DNA from: Lachnospiraceae bacterium
Lineage (GTDB): Bacteria > Bacillota > Clostridia > Lachnospirales > Lachnospiraceae
Assembly (NCBI GenBank): GCA_016282745.1
Contig: JAEELL010000085.1
Coordinates: 31,966 to 95,965 of the forward strand
Length of the DNA: 64,000 nucleotides
Direction: 5' to 3'
In this document: positions 8,615 through 17,086 of the stretch, one piece after another
Layout: the number at the start of each line of letters is the position of its first letter
Position numbering within the stretch: the first letter of the stretch is position 1
Position numbers and translations under genes: made by a program
Notes under the pieces: generated by a model
Databases searched by the model: none
Told to the model about the DNA's origin: nothing
The model's input: only the letters and a program-made list of their open reading frames with translations

Positions 8615-9364
8615 TCAGCCCGAATTTAAACGCTTCTCTTTTTCGATAGAATCAAGCGTTTTTCTGTCATTCTTTGTCAGTTCTGCTTTTTCCAAAAGAT
8701 CAGGTCTTCTCTCATAGGTTCTTATTATTGACTGTTCTCTTCTCCACTTGTCAACTTTTGCATGATCTCCCGACAACAAAATCGGAGGGACTTTCTTTCC
8801 TTCAAACTCATTTGGTCTTGTATACTGTGGATACTCCAAAAGATTATCTGAAAAACTCTCCGTTTCTGCGGACACATCATTATTAAGCACTCCCGGAACA
8901 AGTCTTGAAATCGCATCAATCATGACCAATGAAGGTAATTCTCCACCGGTGAGTACATAATCACCAATAGAAACATTGTCTGTCACAATCATTTCAAGAA
9001 CTCTCTCATCGATACCTTCATAATGACCGCAAAGAAATACCAAATCTTCTTCTTTTGCAAATTCCTTTGCCATGTTCTGATCAAAAGTCTTTCCCTGAGG
9101 TGTCATATATACAACTCTAGGTTTCTTCCCGGTCTTTTCTTCTATACTCTTATAACTTCTGTATACAGGTCCCGGCTGCATAACCATTCCTGCGCCACCT
9201 CCGTAAGGATAATCATCTACTTGCCCATGTTTATTGCCTGCGAAATCCCTGATATTGATTGCTTCCACATTTATTAAATTCTTTTCGATAGCTCTTCCTG
9301 TGATACTGTGAGATACAGTATCAGTTATCATTTCAGGAAACAGCGTAAGTACATAAAAATTCAT
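8615..9364 (-). CDS. trmD: tRNA (guanine37-N1)-methyltransferase TrmD
   Basis: TrmD transfers a methyl group from S-adenosylmethionine to N1 of G37 in tRNAs reading CNN-type codons, preventing +1 frameshifts. The 249-residue product has the family's usual length, starts [12 protein letters not shown], and shows the SPOUT trefoil-knot signatures FLCGHYEGIDERV and SIGDYVLTGGELPSLVMID in the expected order. Its ATG overlaps the rimM stop by one base (TAATG), so the two are translationally coupled. It is the last gene of the ylxM-ffh-rpsP-khpA-rimM operon here; rplS, which follows trmD in most Firmicutes, is missing at this place. Confidence 0.98.
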   Translation of the reverse strand: MNFYVLTLFPEMITDTVSHSITGRAIEKNLINVEAINIRDFAGNKHGQVDDYPYGGGAGMVMQPGPVYRSYKSIEEKTGKKPRVVYMTPQGKTFDQNMAKEFAKEEDLVFLCGHYEGIDERVLEMIVTDNVSIGDYVLTGGELPSLVMIDAISRLVPGVLNNDVSAETESFSDNLLEYPQYTRPNEFEGKKVPPILLSGDHAKVDKWRREQSIIRTYERRPDLLEKAELTKNDRKTLDSIEKEKRLNSG

Positions 9365-9873
9365 TAATCCAACAATCCTTTCAGCAGATGAACAACTACC
9401 TTTTTTTCCTCAATATTTCTATCTATAATACAATCAGGAATAACCGGTATCAGACATTCCTTCCCATCTTTCATCTTTACTATATATACATCGTTAGCAC
9501 CGGTCTGTAGCACATCTGTAAGTGTACCAAACTCGCTGCCATCTTCCAGATAAACATCTGCCCCGATAATATCAGCAATGTAATATTCACCCGGCTCTAA
9601 TTTAACTGCATTTTCCCTTGATACAAGGAGGTCACAGCCTTTATACTTTTCAACATCGTTAATATTGTCAAATTCTTCAAACTTAAGAATTACCATATTC
9701 TTAAAAAATCTTGCTGAAGTAACCTTTACTTCAACCTGTTCTCTTTTCGCATCTATTATAGCTTTCTTTAATTTTTTAAATCTCATTGGATCATCAGTTG
9801 TAGGAAATACTTTCACTTCTCCTCTGATTCCATGAGTGTTAGCAATAACACCAACTCTGAAAAAATCTTCCAT
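9364..9873 (-). CDS. rimM: Ribosome maturation factor RimM
   Basis: RimM binds ribosomal protein S19 and helps mature the 30S head. The 169-residue product opens with the typical [18 protein letters not shown], has the N-terminal beta-barrel (about 5-85) and the C-terminal PRC-barrel domain (about 95-168) with [10 protein letters not shown] and PVIPDCI. AAAGGAG stands five bases before the ATG. It lies between khpA and trmD, the standard order, and overlaps trmD by one base. A hairpin at 9893-9920 precedes it and may tune its expression relative to the upstream genes. Confidence 0.97.
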   Translation of the reverse strand: MEDFFRVGVIANTHGIRGEVKVFPTTDDPMRFKKLKKAIIDAKREQVEVKVTSARFFKNMVILKFEEFDNINDVEKYKGCDLLVSRENAVKLEPGEYYIADIIGADVYLEDGSEFGTLTDVLQTGANDVYIVKMKDGKECLIPVIPDCIIDRNIEEKKVVVHLLKGLLD

Positions 9874-9892
9874 AAAACTCCTTTAACTTTTG

Positions 9893-9920
9893 AAAGAGAC
9901 TGACCAAGGCCAGTCTCTTT
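9893..9920 (-). other. Hairpin in the khpA-rimM spacer
   Basis: A 10-bp perfect stem (aaagagactg with cagtctcttt), extended inward by partial pairing, stands just upstream of the rimM ribosome site. There is no T run after it on the minus strand, so it is more likely an RNA stability or processing element within the operon than a terminator. Confidence 0.55.
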
Positions 9921-10005
9921 AATAAATTGCATATTATGAGAAGTATTTATATTCTCAATATCTCATGCACTGAATAACCTCTAATAGGAATTACATTCCT
10001 ACAAG

Positions 10006-10233
10006 TTATATGATGTCTACAATAACTTTTTTGTCGCTTTTTGATGCTGCAGCTTTTACAACCGAACGAATAGCCTTAGCGATACGTCCCTGCTTTCCGA
10101 TAACCTTACCCATATCAGACTCGGCAACCTTGAGCTCAACGATAACGGCTTTTTCTGTTTCTCTTTCAGTTACTACAACTTCATCAGGAGAGTCAACAAG
10201 TGCTTTAGCAATTGCTTCCACTAATTCTTTCAT
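10006..10233 (-). CDS. khpA: KhpA-type KH-domain RNA-binding protein
   Basis: A 75-residue single KH-domain protein of the YlqC/KhpA family, which in other Firmicutes pairs with KhpB (Jag) and affects cell division and small-RNA metabolism. The GxxG loop is visible in KVIGKQGRIAKAIRSVVKA (residues about 42-60). Length and position between rpsP and rimM are typical. It lies 18 bases after rpsP with AGGAGGA before the ATG. Confidence 0.93.
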   Translation of the reverse strand: MKELVEAIAKALVDSPDEVVVTERETEKAVIVELKVAESDMGKVIGKQGRIAKAIRSVVKAAASKSDKKVIVDII

Positions 10234-10251
10234 AAGACTCCTCCTATTTTA

Positions 10252-10497
10252 TTATTTTTCAATTCCAGCAAGCTTAAAGAGTTTTGCAACAGTCTCTGTA
10301 GGCTGAGCACCGTTTGATAACCACTTCTTAGCAGCTTCAGCGTCTACATTGTAAACACTTGGATCCTTAGTTGGATCATATGTTCCGATCTCCTCGATGA
10401 ATCTACCATCTCTTGGTGATCTTGCATCAGCTACTACGATTCTGTAGTAAGGTGCCTTCTTCTGTCCCATTCTCTTTAATCTAATCTTTACTGCCAT
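10252..10497 (-). CDS. rpsP: 30S ribosomal protein S16
   Basis: S16 binds 16S rRNA of the 30S body early in assembly. The 81-residue product starts [20 protein letters not shown] and contains [18 protein letters not shown] and YDPTKDP, the invariant S16 pattern. A good GGAGGTAAAGA ribosome site precedes the ATG. It lies between ffh and khpA in the conserved SRP/ribosome operon. Confidence 0.99.
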   Translation of the reverse strand: MAVKIRLKRMGQKKAPYYRIVVADARSPRDGRFIEEIGTYDPTKDPSVYNVDAEAAKKWLSNGAQPTETVAKLFKLAGIEK

Positions 10498-10571
10498 TAT
10501 TCTTTACCTCCGTAAAATAAAATAAATAAATTATATATGCTAAAAGACATATGTCTCTTGCTAACTAAAAT

Positions 10572-11939
10572 TTAGAAACCAAATGGCATCTTCATGCCAC
10601 CGAAGCCTCCAAAGCCTCCTCGTTTCTTCTTACCTTTTCCTCCCATAAGACCGGGCATGCTTTTCATCATCTTTCTTGCCTGCTCAAACTGCTTAACAAG
10701 TCTGTTTACCTCTGCGATATCAACACCTGCTCCTGCAGCAATTCGTTTCTTACGGGATGGATTGAGAATTGAAGGATTGCTTCTCTCCTCTTTTGTCATT
10801 GAATAGATAATTGCTTCAACTCTTCCAAGCTGCTTGTCATCAGGAAGCATGTCATCTGTAATCTGATTTCCCATACCCGGGATCATCTTAAGCATATCGG
10901 CAAGACCACCCATGTTCTTAATCTGACTCATATACTCAAGGTAATCATCAAATGAAAACTCTGCCTTCTTCATTCTGTTGGTAAGGTCCATCGCCTTTTC
11001 CTTATCAATAGAAGCCTCTGCCTTTTCGATAAGTGTAAGAACATCTCCCATACCGAGAATTCTTGAAGCCATTCTGTCAGGATAAAACTGTTCCAAATCA
11101 GATAGTTTCTCGCCCATACCTATATATAATATAGGCTTTCCTGTAACTGCCTTGATAGAAAGTGCAGCACCACCTCTTGTGTCACCGTCAAGCTTTGTGA
11201 GGATAACACCGTCAATGCCGATTCTCTCTTCAAATGTTCCTGCCACATTTACTGCATCCTGACCCGTCATAGCATCTACAACGAGAATGCACTGATGTAT
11301 TTCAATGTTCTCCTTGATTTCTACAAGTTCATTCATCATATCTTCATCAACATGAAGACGACCTGCAGTATCGAGGATAACTACATTGTTACCATTTTTC
11401 TCTGCGTGAGATATAGCAGCTTTTGCTATATCAACAGGCTTATGTCCTGTTCCCATAGAGAATACCGGAACGCCCTGCTTATCTCCGTTAATCTGGAGCT
11501 GTTCAATAGCAGCCGGTCTGTACACGTCACAGGCAACTAAAAGAGGCTTTTTGTTTTTAGCCTTTAACTTTCCTGCAATCTTTGCAGTGGTTGTTGTCTT
11601 ACCTGCACCCTGAAGACCCATCATCATTATCACTGTGATGCCATTGTCCACAAGTTTAATCTCTGTGGTTTCTGATCCCATAAGATCTGTCAGTTCTTCG
11701 TTAACAATCTTGATAACCATCTGTCCCGGTGTCAATGAAGTCATAACATCCTGACCGACAGCTCTCTCTGTAACTTTATTGATAAACTGTTTAACAACCT
11801 TGAAGCTGACGTCTGCCTCTAAAAGAGCCATTTTTACTTCCTTGAGAGCCGCCTTTACGTCATCTTCTGTAAGTCTCCCCTTACTTCTAAGGTTCTTAAA
11901 TACATTTTGCAATTTGTCTGATAAACTTTCAAATGCCAA
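10572..11939 (-). CDS. ffh: Signal recognition particle GTPase Ffh
   Basis: Ffh binds 4.5S/6S RNA and signal sequences of nascent membrane and secreted proteins and docks with FtsY, also encoded in this window (16013-16945). The 455-residue protein has the N domain (1-90), a G domain with P-loop GLQGAGKTT (108-116), DTAGRLHVDE and TKLDGDTRGG, and a methionine-rich M domain (about 325 onward) with ADMLKMIPGMGNQ and the RNA-binding SRKKRIAAGAGV. The C-terminal tail is Gly/Lys/Met-rich. It follows ylxM by 18 bases, with AGGAGGTACTCC before the ATG. Confidence 0.99.
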   Translation of the reverse strand: MAFESLSDKLQNVFKNLRSKGRLTEDDVKAALKEVKMALLEADVSFKVVKQFINKVTERAVGQDVMTSLTPGQMVIKIVNEELTDLMGSETTEIKLVDNGITVIMMMGLQGAGKTTTTAKIAGKLKAKNKKPLLVACDVYRPAAIEQLQINGDKQGVPVFSMGTGHKPVDIAKAAISHAEKNGNNVVILDTAGRLHVDEDMMNELVEIKENIEIHQCILVVDAMTGQDAVNVAGTFEERIGIDGVILTKLDGDTRGGAALSIKAVTGKPILYIGMGEKLSDLEQFYPDRMASRILGMGDVLTLIEKAEASIDKEKAMDLTNRMKKAEFSFDDYLEYMSQIKNMGGLADMLKMIPGMGNQITDDMLPDDKQLGRVEAIIYSMTKEERSNPSILNPSRKKRIAAGAGVDIAEVNRLVKQFEQARKMMKSMPGLMGGKGKKKRGGFGGFGGMKMPFGF

Positions 11940-11957
11940 AGGAGTACCTCCTAATTC

Positions 11958-12308
11958 TTAGTAGTTGTCAAGAATCTCATTTGCAATAACTTTAACCTGT
12001 TCAATGGTAGTATTTATCTCGCCTGTCTTGTTCTCATAGTCATCAACCAGTGAACATATATCTGTAATCTTAGATTTTGTAAGAGTGAACTTCTCAACTA
12101 AATGAAGTTTCTCCTCATATCCGTTAAGAAGCTTGTTGCATCTCTTAACCAGGTCATGTACACCCTGTCTGGAAATGCCCTGTTCCATGGCAATCTCGCC
12201 GAGGCTCAAATCATTAAGTACAAAATCTTCGTAAATCTCTTTCTGATGTGGTGTGAGTAACTCACCATAAAAATCATAAAGCAACGATTGCTTTAGTATA
12301 TCATCCAT
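11958..12308 (-). CDS. ylxM: YlxM-family helix-turn-helix protein, SRP-associated
   Basis: A 116-residue protein of the YlxM/UPF0122 family, which sits upstream of ffh in most Firmicutes and in Streptococcus modulates SRP activity. The helix-turn-helix is LSLGEIAMEQGISRQGVHDL (about 33-52); a coiled C-terminal half follows. The ATG at 12308 has GGAG eight bases upstream, so it is chosen over an in-frame GTG at 12317 that would overlap this site. It is the first gene of the operon, and two similar dyads flank its promoter, which raises the possibility of autoregulation or control by another repressor. Confidence 0.93.
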   Translation of the reverse strand: MDDILKQSLLYDFYGELLTPHQKEIYEDFVLNDLSLGEIAMEQGISRQGVHDLVKRCNKLLNGYEEKLHLVEKFTLTKSKITDICSLVDDYENKTGEINTTIEQVKVIANEILDNY

Positions 12309-12335
12309 ACCACACACTCCAATAAATGATAGTCA

Positions 12336-12415
12336 GTGTCAAGTAATTTTTCTTTACACCTCTGCCATTCTACACTAAAAAAGAAGTGGTGTCAAGCAAA
12401 ATATCTTTACACCAC
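12336..12415. promoter_or_regulatory. Paired operator-like dyads around the ylxM promoter
   Basis: Two copies of GTGTCAAG-N8-CTTTACAC lie at 12336-12359 and 12389-12412; the second extends to 11-bp arms (12386-12415, one mismatch). Their centres are 53 bp apart, close to five helical turns. The upstream copy covers the -35 box and the downstream one falls at or just after the predicted transcription start. This is the geometry of a cooperative repressor. No known regulator was matched. Confidence 0.65.
12367..12395 (-). promoter_or_regulatory. Sigma-A promoter of the ylxM-ffh-rpsP-khpA-rimM-trmD operon
   Basis: Minus strand: perfect TTGACA (12390-12395), 17-bp spacer, TAGAAT (12367-12372). 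The predicted start lies about 50 bases before the ylxM ATG. A second TTGACA at 12337-12342, part of the downstream dyad, has no matching -10 box. Confidence 0.9.
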
Positions 12416-12424
12416 GTTCATAAA

Positions 12425-13558
12425 TCAACTATTTATTTTTTCAACATCTACCCGCTTACTGATGCTCACATAATTTTGATACACCTTAACATTAACAGTA
12501 TCTCCATTTTTATACGGAGCTTCGGGACCATGCATATCATATTTAATAAATTTGCCACCTTCGGGTGTATTAATCATTATTGTGTAAACTGAACCTCTCG
12601 CCCCGTTATATTTTGTAGTTGTTTCACCACGGGAACAAATCTTTCCTGTAGTAGCTACTCCAAGGGTTTCAACTTTAATGTTTTTTAAAGCATTTCCATA
12701 TCCAAAATACAATAACAATATACCAAACAGCAAAAACATTCCAAGAACAAAAACAACATAAATCTTCGCAAAAAGAGAGTCCTTTACAGTGGTTGATTCC
12801 ACTATCTCCAACGAGTCTAATGATATTATGGCCAAAAACAAAACTGAAACGAATGGAAAAATAAAGCCAAATCCAAGGATAGAATAGAAAGTGGTGTTCC
12901 AAAAATTAACATTAGTCGATTTACATGTTACATACGAACCATGTTTTTTATAATTCTTTTCTTCATTTATATATGTTCCATCAACCAGTTTTTCAAGCGT
13001 GAATACACCCTCGCCGTCTAAATCAGTTGTAATCACCCAATTGTTGAATATTCGTAGCCCTATCAAGTCTTTAACTCTGTGACCGTTAATATTTTTATCT
13101 ATTCCAAATATGAACTTGCGATAACCATCTGATGTTCTAACCAGTATTTCGCAGCTTCCGGAGTTTTCATCACACATTTTGCAAATCATCCCCGTAACAT
13201 TTTTACCAAATAACCTCACTAAAAATCCATTAATTATTATTTCAGCCAATTTACAACCAACAATTGCTTCTATTGTTCCCCAAATGGCAAAAAATATAAA
13301 AAGAAACAATTTTTCAAATATTCCTTCAGCTTTGCCAATACCCAATAATGGCATAAAAGTAAATATAGATAATACAGCAATCGCAAAGAAACCTGGCAAA
13401 TTATCCTGCAAACCACCGGGGGCAAACACTTCAATTTCTTTATATTTTCCTCTAACGTTCTCATCTCCCTGAAGCCTAGGTGTTGAATCATCAATTAGTT
13501 TTCCTAATATTTCTTTATTGCTATTTATATCTTCATCACAATTCTTATCTTTACTCAT
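12425..13558 (-). CDS. Membrane protein of tandem paralogous pair (two TM-TM-beta modules)
   Basis: A 377-residue protein not recognised by name. After a polar N terminus containing LGKLIDDSTPRLQGDE it has two hydrophobic helices (about 57-76 and 83-112), a beta-rich domain (118-190) opening with GKNVTGMICKM, two more helices (about 218-240 and 258-282) and a second beta-rich domain (about 295-360) opening with GVATTGKICSRG. The last domain resembles DUF3592: Y-T-I strand, then PYKNGDTVNVKVY. The two halves look like repeats of one module. The downstream-oriented neighbour at 13579-14616 is a paralogue with the same plan, 20 bases upstream, so the pair is probably cotranscribed and may form one membrane complex. 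Function unknown. Confidence 0.75.
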   Translation of the reverse strand: MSKDKNCDEDINSNKEILGKLIDDSTPRLQGDENVRGKYKEIEVFAPGGLQDNLPGFFAIAVLSIFTFMPLLGIGKAEGIFEKLFLFIFFAIWGTIEAIVGCKLAEIIINGFLVRLFGKNVTGMICKMCDENSGSCEILVRTSDGYRKFIFGIDKNINGHRVKDLIGLRIFNNWVITTDLDGEGVFTLEKLVDGTYINEEKNYKKHGSYVTCKSTNVNFWNTTFYSILGFGFIFPFVSVLFLAIISLDSLEIVESTTVKDSLFAKIYVVFVLGMFLLFGILLLYFGYGNALKNIKVETLGVATTGKICSRGETTTKYNGARGSVYTIMINTPEGGKFIKYDMHGPEAPYKNGDTVNVKVYQNYVSISKRVDVEKINS

Positions 13559-13578
13559 TCAATTCCGTCCTATTGATA

Positions 13579-14616
13579 TTATTCTTTTTCGATTATTTTA
13601 TAATAATCACCATATACTTTCAGTTCAACTAAATCATCCTTATCATATAGAGTTTCTGATTTGTTCGTATTATATCGAATAAGTCTCTGTCCATGCGAGG
13701 TATCAATTTGTATCATGTAGATTATATTTACACCATTTATACCACGCGTACTCCATTCTTGTCTTTCATAGTCACGAATCAATCCGGTAACCTTTCTTCC
13801 ACGCACAGCAAATAATATGTATCTGATAATGTTTCCAAATGCTATGTACAACAAACGTATTCCCATTATTGCAAAAACAATAATAAACAACCATATAATC
13901 CAAGCTAATTCAGGAAGATCTATTTGCCTCTTAAATAAAAATGTGCTTACTAACAATAATAATGGTGCCACGAAACCGAATCCTAAACAAAAAGATATGA
14001 AGGTTTCCAAATCAAGAGACGCTTCTTTGCACAGAACATACTGATTGTTATTTTTTTCATTTTCACTACCATGTAAATTAATAAAAACTGTATCGTTAAA
14101 TACTGTAAAATCAACTATTTTCCCTACATTAAGCAATCCGATTTTTTCATTTATATAAAAGTCAAAATATCTGTACCCATTTGAAGTCCTGACCAACATA
14201 CTATAATTTCCGATTTCCTTTTGGTCACATTCAATTATCATCCCTTTTATTGATTTTCCGGAAAATCTCACATTTATTGCGAAACGTATCCCTCTTATAA
14301 GCTCACGAATATGAAAACAGTCAAACGCTCCAAAAAAAGCAACAACAAAGAAAAGAAGCACGCAATTTTTAATATCTCCGCACAAAGCATACAGAACAAA
14401 AAAACATATAAATACCAGGCACATCATTGTAAGAACTATTGTCGGAAATAATGCATCTGCAATCTCTGGCCACACACCATAAAACTGCCTAACTTTTATT
14501 TCTTTGTAACTTTCTGTTATATCTTCGTCCCCTTGTATCGTTGGTGTAGAACTATCAATCAGTTCACCAAGTATTTCCTTTTCTTCTGTATTTTCTTCTA
14601 TATTCTCTTCTTTCAT
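13579..14616 (-). CDS. Membrane protein of tandem paralogous pair (first gene)
   Basis: A 345-residue paralogue of the next gene (12425-13558). Shared marks are an N-terminal LGELIDSSTPTIQGDEDI, the phrase SYKEIKV, two helices (about 55-77 and 82-105), a beta domain opening GKSIKGMII with LVRTSNGYR (about 118-185), two more helices (about 205-225 and 237-262) and a C-terminal DUF3592-like domain opening GRKVTGLIRDY and containing LYDKDDLVELKVYGDYY. The matching LVRTS-GYR motif in both proteins supports a tandem duplication. The ribosome site is weak. It follows ilvA by 82 bases; no terminator is obvious in between. No function is assigned. Confidence 0.75.
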   Translation of the reverse strand: MKEENIEENTEEKEILGELIDSSTPTIQGDEDITESYKEIKVRQFYGVWPEIADALFPTIVLTMMCLVFICFFVLYALCGDIKNCVLLFFVVAFFGAFDCFHIRELIRGIRFAINVRFSGKSIKGMIIECDQKEIGNYSMLVRTSNGYRYFDFYINEKIGLLNVGKIVDFTVFNDTVFINLHGSENEKNNNQYVLCKEASLDLETFISFCLGFGFVAPLLLLVSTFLFKRQIDLPELAWIIWLFIIVFAIMGIRLLYIAFGNIIRYILFAVRGRKVTGLIRDYERQEWSTRGINGVNIIYMIQIDTSHGQRLIRYNTNKSETLYDKDDLVELKVYGDYYKIIEKE

Positions 14617-14698
14617 CTATTCAGCTTTTTCCATTTCATCATTTTATTATCATTTCAAAAATACATTAATCTGTTTTTATATATAAATAAGCGCCTAT

Positions 14699-15916
14699 TT
14701 ACAATGAAACTCTTACTTCCTTAGGCTTAAATGAAGCCTTCGCAAGTGATTCAATTATTCTCTCCTTGTGTTCATGTCCGAAACACTCAATAGTAACTCT
14801 AAGTTCCACTTCAGCATTTCTGTTTACACTGACAAACTGATTATGTTCAAGCTTGATTACGTTACCCTGCTGTTTTGCAATCTCAGATGCAACTCTTACA
14901 AGTTCACCCGGCTTATCAGGGAGCAATACAGAAACTGTGAATACTCTTCCTCTTTGGATAAGTCCGTGCTGAAGAGTTGATGACATTGTGATAATATCCA
15001 TATTACCACCGCTGATAATAGATACTATCTTCTTGTTCGAACAATCAAGATGTTTGAGAGCTGCAATTGTAAGAAGTCCGGAATTTTCCGCAACAAGTTT
15101 ATGATTTTCAACCATATCAAGAAATGCATCTATCAGTTCATCATCCTCAATAGTGATTATATCGTCAACATTTTGCTGAATATATGGGAATATTTTTTCT
15201 CCCGGAGTTTTTACTGCAGTACCGTCTGCAATTGTAGTTGCAGAATCAAGCGTCACAACTTTACCCGCCTTTAATGATGCAAGCATACAGCTTGCCCCTG
15301 CAGGCTCAACACCTATAACTTTGATGTTTGGATTTAAAAACTTTGCAAGTGTGCTTACACCTGTGCAGAGTCCGCCGCCACCGATTGGACATAAGATATA
15401 GTCAACTGTTGGTAATTCCTTAAAAATCTCCATAGCAATTGTTCCCTGTCCTGCAGCAACATCTATATCATCAAATGGATGAATAAATGTATAACCTTCT
15501 TTTTCAGCAAGCTCTAGAGCGTATTTGCAGGCATCATCATATACATCGCCATGCAAAATAACTTCAGCACCGTAATTCTTGGTTCTGTTCACTTTCATAA
15601 GAGGTGTAACTGTAGGCATTACAATTGTAGCCTTTACACCGTAGAGTTTTGCAGCATAAGCAACACCCTGGGCATGATTTCCGGCCGACGCAGTAATAAG
15701 ACCTTTTGACCTCTGCTCATCGGTAAGTGTGCTAATCTTATAATACGCACCTCTGATTTTATATGCTCCTGTAAACTGCATGTTCTCAGGTTTGATATAT
15801 ACTTTATTTCCTGTCATTTCACTGAAATAATCACTGTAGATTAAGTTAGTCTTAAGTGTAACTTTCTCAACTACTTCAGATGCCTGTTCAAATTTTTCAA
15901 GTGTAAGCTTCTCCAT
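14699..15916 (-). CDS. ilvA: Threonine ammonia-lyase (threonine dehydratase) with ACT domain
   Basis: A PLP enzyme converting L-threonine to 2-oxobutyrate and ammonia, the entry to isoleucine synthesis or to propionate-forming threonine degradation. The 405-residue form has the PLP lysine in TGAYKIRGAY (Lys53), the phosphate-binding loop CPIGGGGLCTG near 180, and a C-terminal ACT domain (about 325-405) with VLLPDKPGELVRVA. This single-ACT length is typical of the Clostridia enzyme and shorter than the two-ACT E. coli IlvA. The ATG at 15916 has AGGAAG eight bases upstream, so it is preferred over GTG 15925. No other ilv genes are nearby, so the biosynthetic or catabolic role cannot be settled here. 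Confidence 0.95.
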   Translation of the reverse strand: MEKLTLEKFEQASEVVEKVTLKTNLIYSDYFSEMTGNKVYIKPENMQFTGAYKIRGAYYKISTLTDEQRSKGLITASAGNHAQGVAYAAKLYGVKATIVMPTVTPLMKVNRTKNYGAEVILHGDVYDDACKYALELAEKEGYTFIHPFDDIDVAAGQGTIAMEIFKELPTVDYILCPIGGGGLCTGVSTLAKFLNPNIKVIGVEPAGASCMLASLKAGKVVTLDSATTIADGTAVKTPGEKIFPYIQQNVDDIITIEDDELIDAFLDMVENHKLVAENSGLLTIAALKHLDCSNKKIVSIISGGNMDIITMSSTLQHGLIQRGRVFTVSVLLPDKPGELVRVASEIAKQQGNVIKLEHNQFVSVNRNAEVELRVTIECFGHEHKERIIESLAKASFKPKEVRVSL

Positions 15917-16012
15917 AATCTTCACTTCCTTTTTTTATAATTCACTACTGAAACTATTATGTTTCTCACCACTTAACTCACATGTCATTTCACTCTCACT
16001 GATATTAATTTG

Positions 16013-16945
16013 TTACTCATTCTTCTCAAACAAAGCTGTAACAAAATCATGAGAGTTGAATTTCTGCAAATCATCAATCTGCTCGCCAACGCCGATATAT
16101 TTTACCGGTATGCCAAGTTCAGACTGAATTGCAACTGCGATACCACCCTTAGCTGTTCCATCCATCTTTGTGAGAATAACACCGGTAATATCAGCTGCTT
16201 CCATAAACTGTCTTGCCTGTGCAAGAGCATTCTGGCCCGTTGTAGCATCAAGAACTATGAGATTCTCTCTGTGACAATCTCCCATCTCTCTGTCAATAAT
16301 ACGGTTTATCTTCTTTAACTCTTCCATAAGGTTTTTCTTATTGTGAAGTCGACCTGCCGTGTCACAAATTAATACATCGGCATTATTAGCCTTAGCTGAT
16401 GCAATGGCATCAAAAATAACAGAACCCGGATCTGCCCCTTCACCGGCAGCAATAATATCAACTCCCGCTCTGTTAGACCATTCTTTTAGCTGTTCTGTTG
16501 CCGCAGCCCTGAATGTATCAGCCGCTGCCATAATCACCTTTTTACCGCTGTTTTTAAGCTGTCCTGAAAGCTTACCTACAGATGTAGTTTTTCCCACACC
16601 GTTAACACCAATCACAAGAACAACAGATTTCTTATTTTCAAAATCGTAAGCATTATCGCCTAAATTCATTTGTTCTTCAATACTTGCAATCAAAAACTCT
16701 CTGCACGCTTCAGGTTCTTTGATTTTGTTTTCTTTTACCTTTTCCTTGAGATCCTCGATTATCTCCATTGTTGTCTTAACACCAATATCACTCATAATGA
16801 GTATCTCTTCAAGTTCTTCGTAAAAATCGTCATCTATTGAGGAGAATCCTGAAAAAACCGAGTTGATTCCGGCCACCATATTCTCTCTTGTCTTTGTAAG
16901 CCCTGATACCAGTCTTCCAAAAAAACCTTTCTTTTCTTCTGCCAT
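16013..16945 (-). CDS. ftsY: SRP receptor GTPase FtsY
   Basis: FtsY is the membrane-associated receptor that docks SRP-ribosome complexes at the translocon. The 310-residue product has a short basic N terminus ([19 protein letters not shown]), the NG domain with P-loop GVNGVGKTT (113-121), [21 protein letters not shown] and [10 protein letters not shown]. Like most Firmicutes forms it lacks the long acidic A domain. GGAGAG precedes the ATG. It follows smc and rnc, the order rnc-smc-ftsY being conserved in Firmicutes. The promoter for this gene is not clear; it may depend on smc transcription across the 141-base spacer. Confidence 0.98.
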   Translation of the reverse strand: MAEEKKGFFGRLVSGLTKTRENMVAGINSVFSGFSSIDDDFYEELEEILIMSDIGVKTTMEIIEDLKEKVKENKIKEPEACREFLIASIEEQMNLGDNAYDFENKKSVVLVIGVNGVGKTTSVGKLSGQLKNSGKKVIMAAADTFRAAATEQLKEWSNRAGVDIIAAGEGADPGSVIFDAIASAKANNADVLICDTAGRLHNKKNLMEELKKINRIIDREMGDCHRENLIVLDATTGQNALAQARQFMEAADITGVILTKMDGTAKGGIAVAIQSELGIPVKYIGVGEQIDDLQKFNSHDFVTALFEKNE

Positions 16946-16979
16946 TATTCACTCTCCATATATATAATTCTTATTATAC

Positions 16980-17021
16980 TTAAACAATCTGTTTTATATT
17001 ATTCAAACAATTATCCAGCAT
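16980..17021 (-). CDS. Possible 13-codon leader peptide upstream of ftsY
   Basis: In the smc-ftsY spacer an ATG at 17021 follows AAGAGG at good spacing and encodes MLDNCLNNIKQIV before a TAA. The ribosome site is convincing, but the peptide has no recognised family and could be incidental. It may be a translated leader that affects ftsY expression, or nothing. Confidence 0.25.
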   Translation of the reverse strand: MLDNCLNNIKQIV

Positions 17022-17086
17022 TGCTAACCTCTTGATTAATTCTGCTTAATGTGCGAATAACTGTCACATATCGTAACCACTTTATA

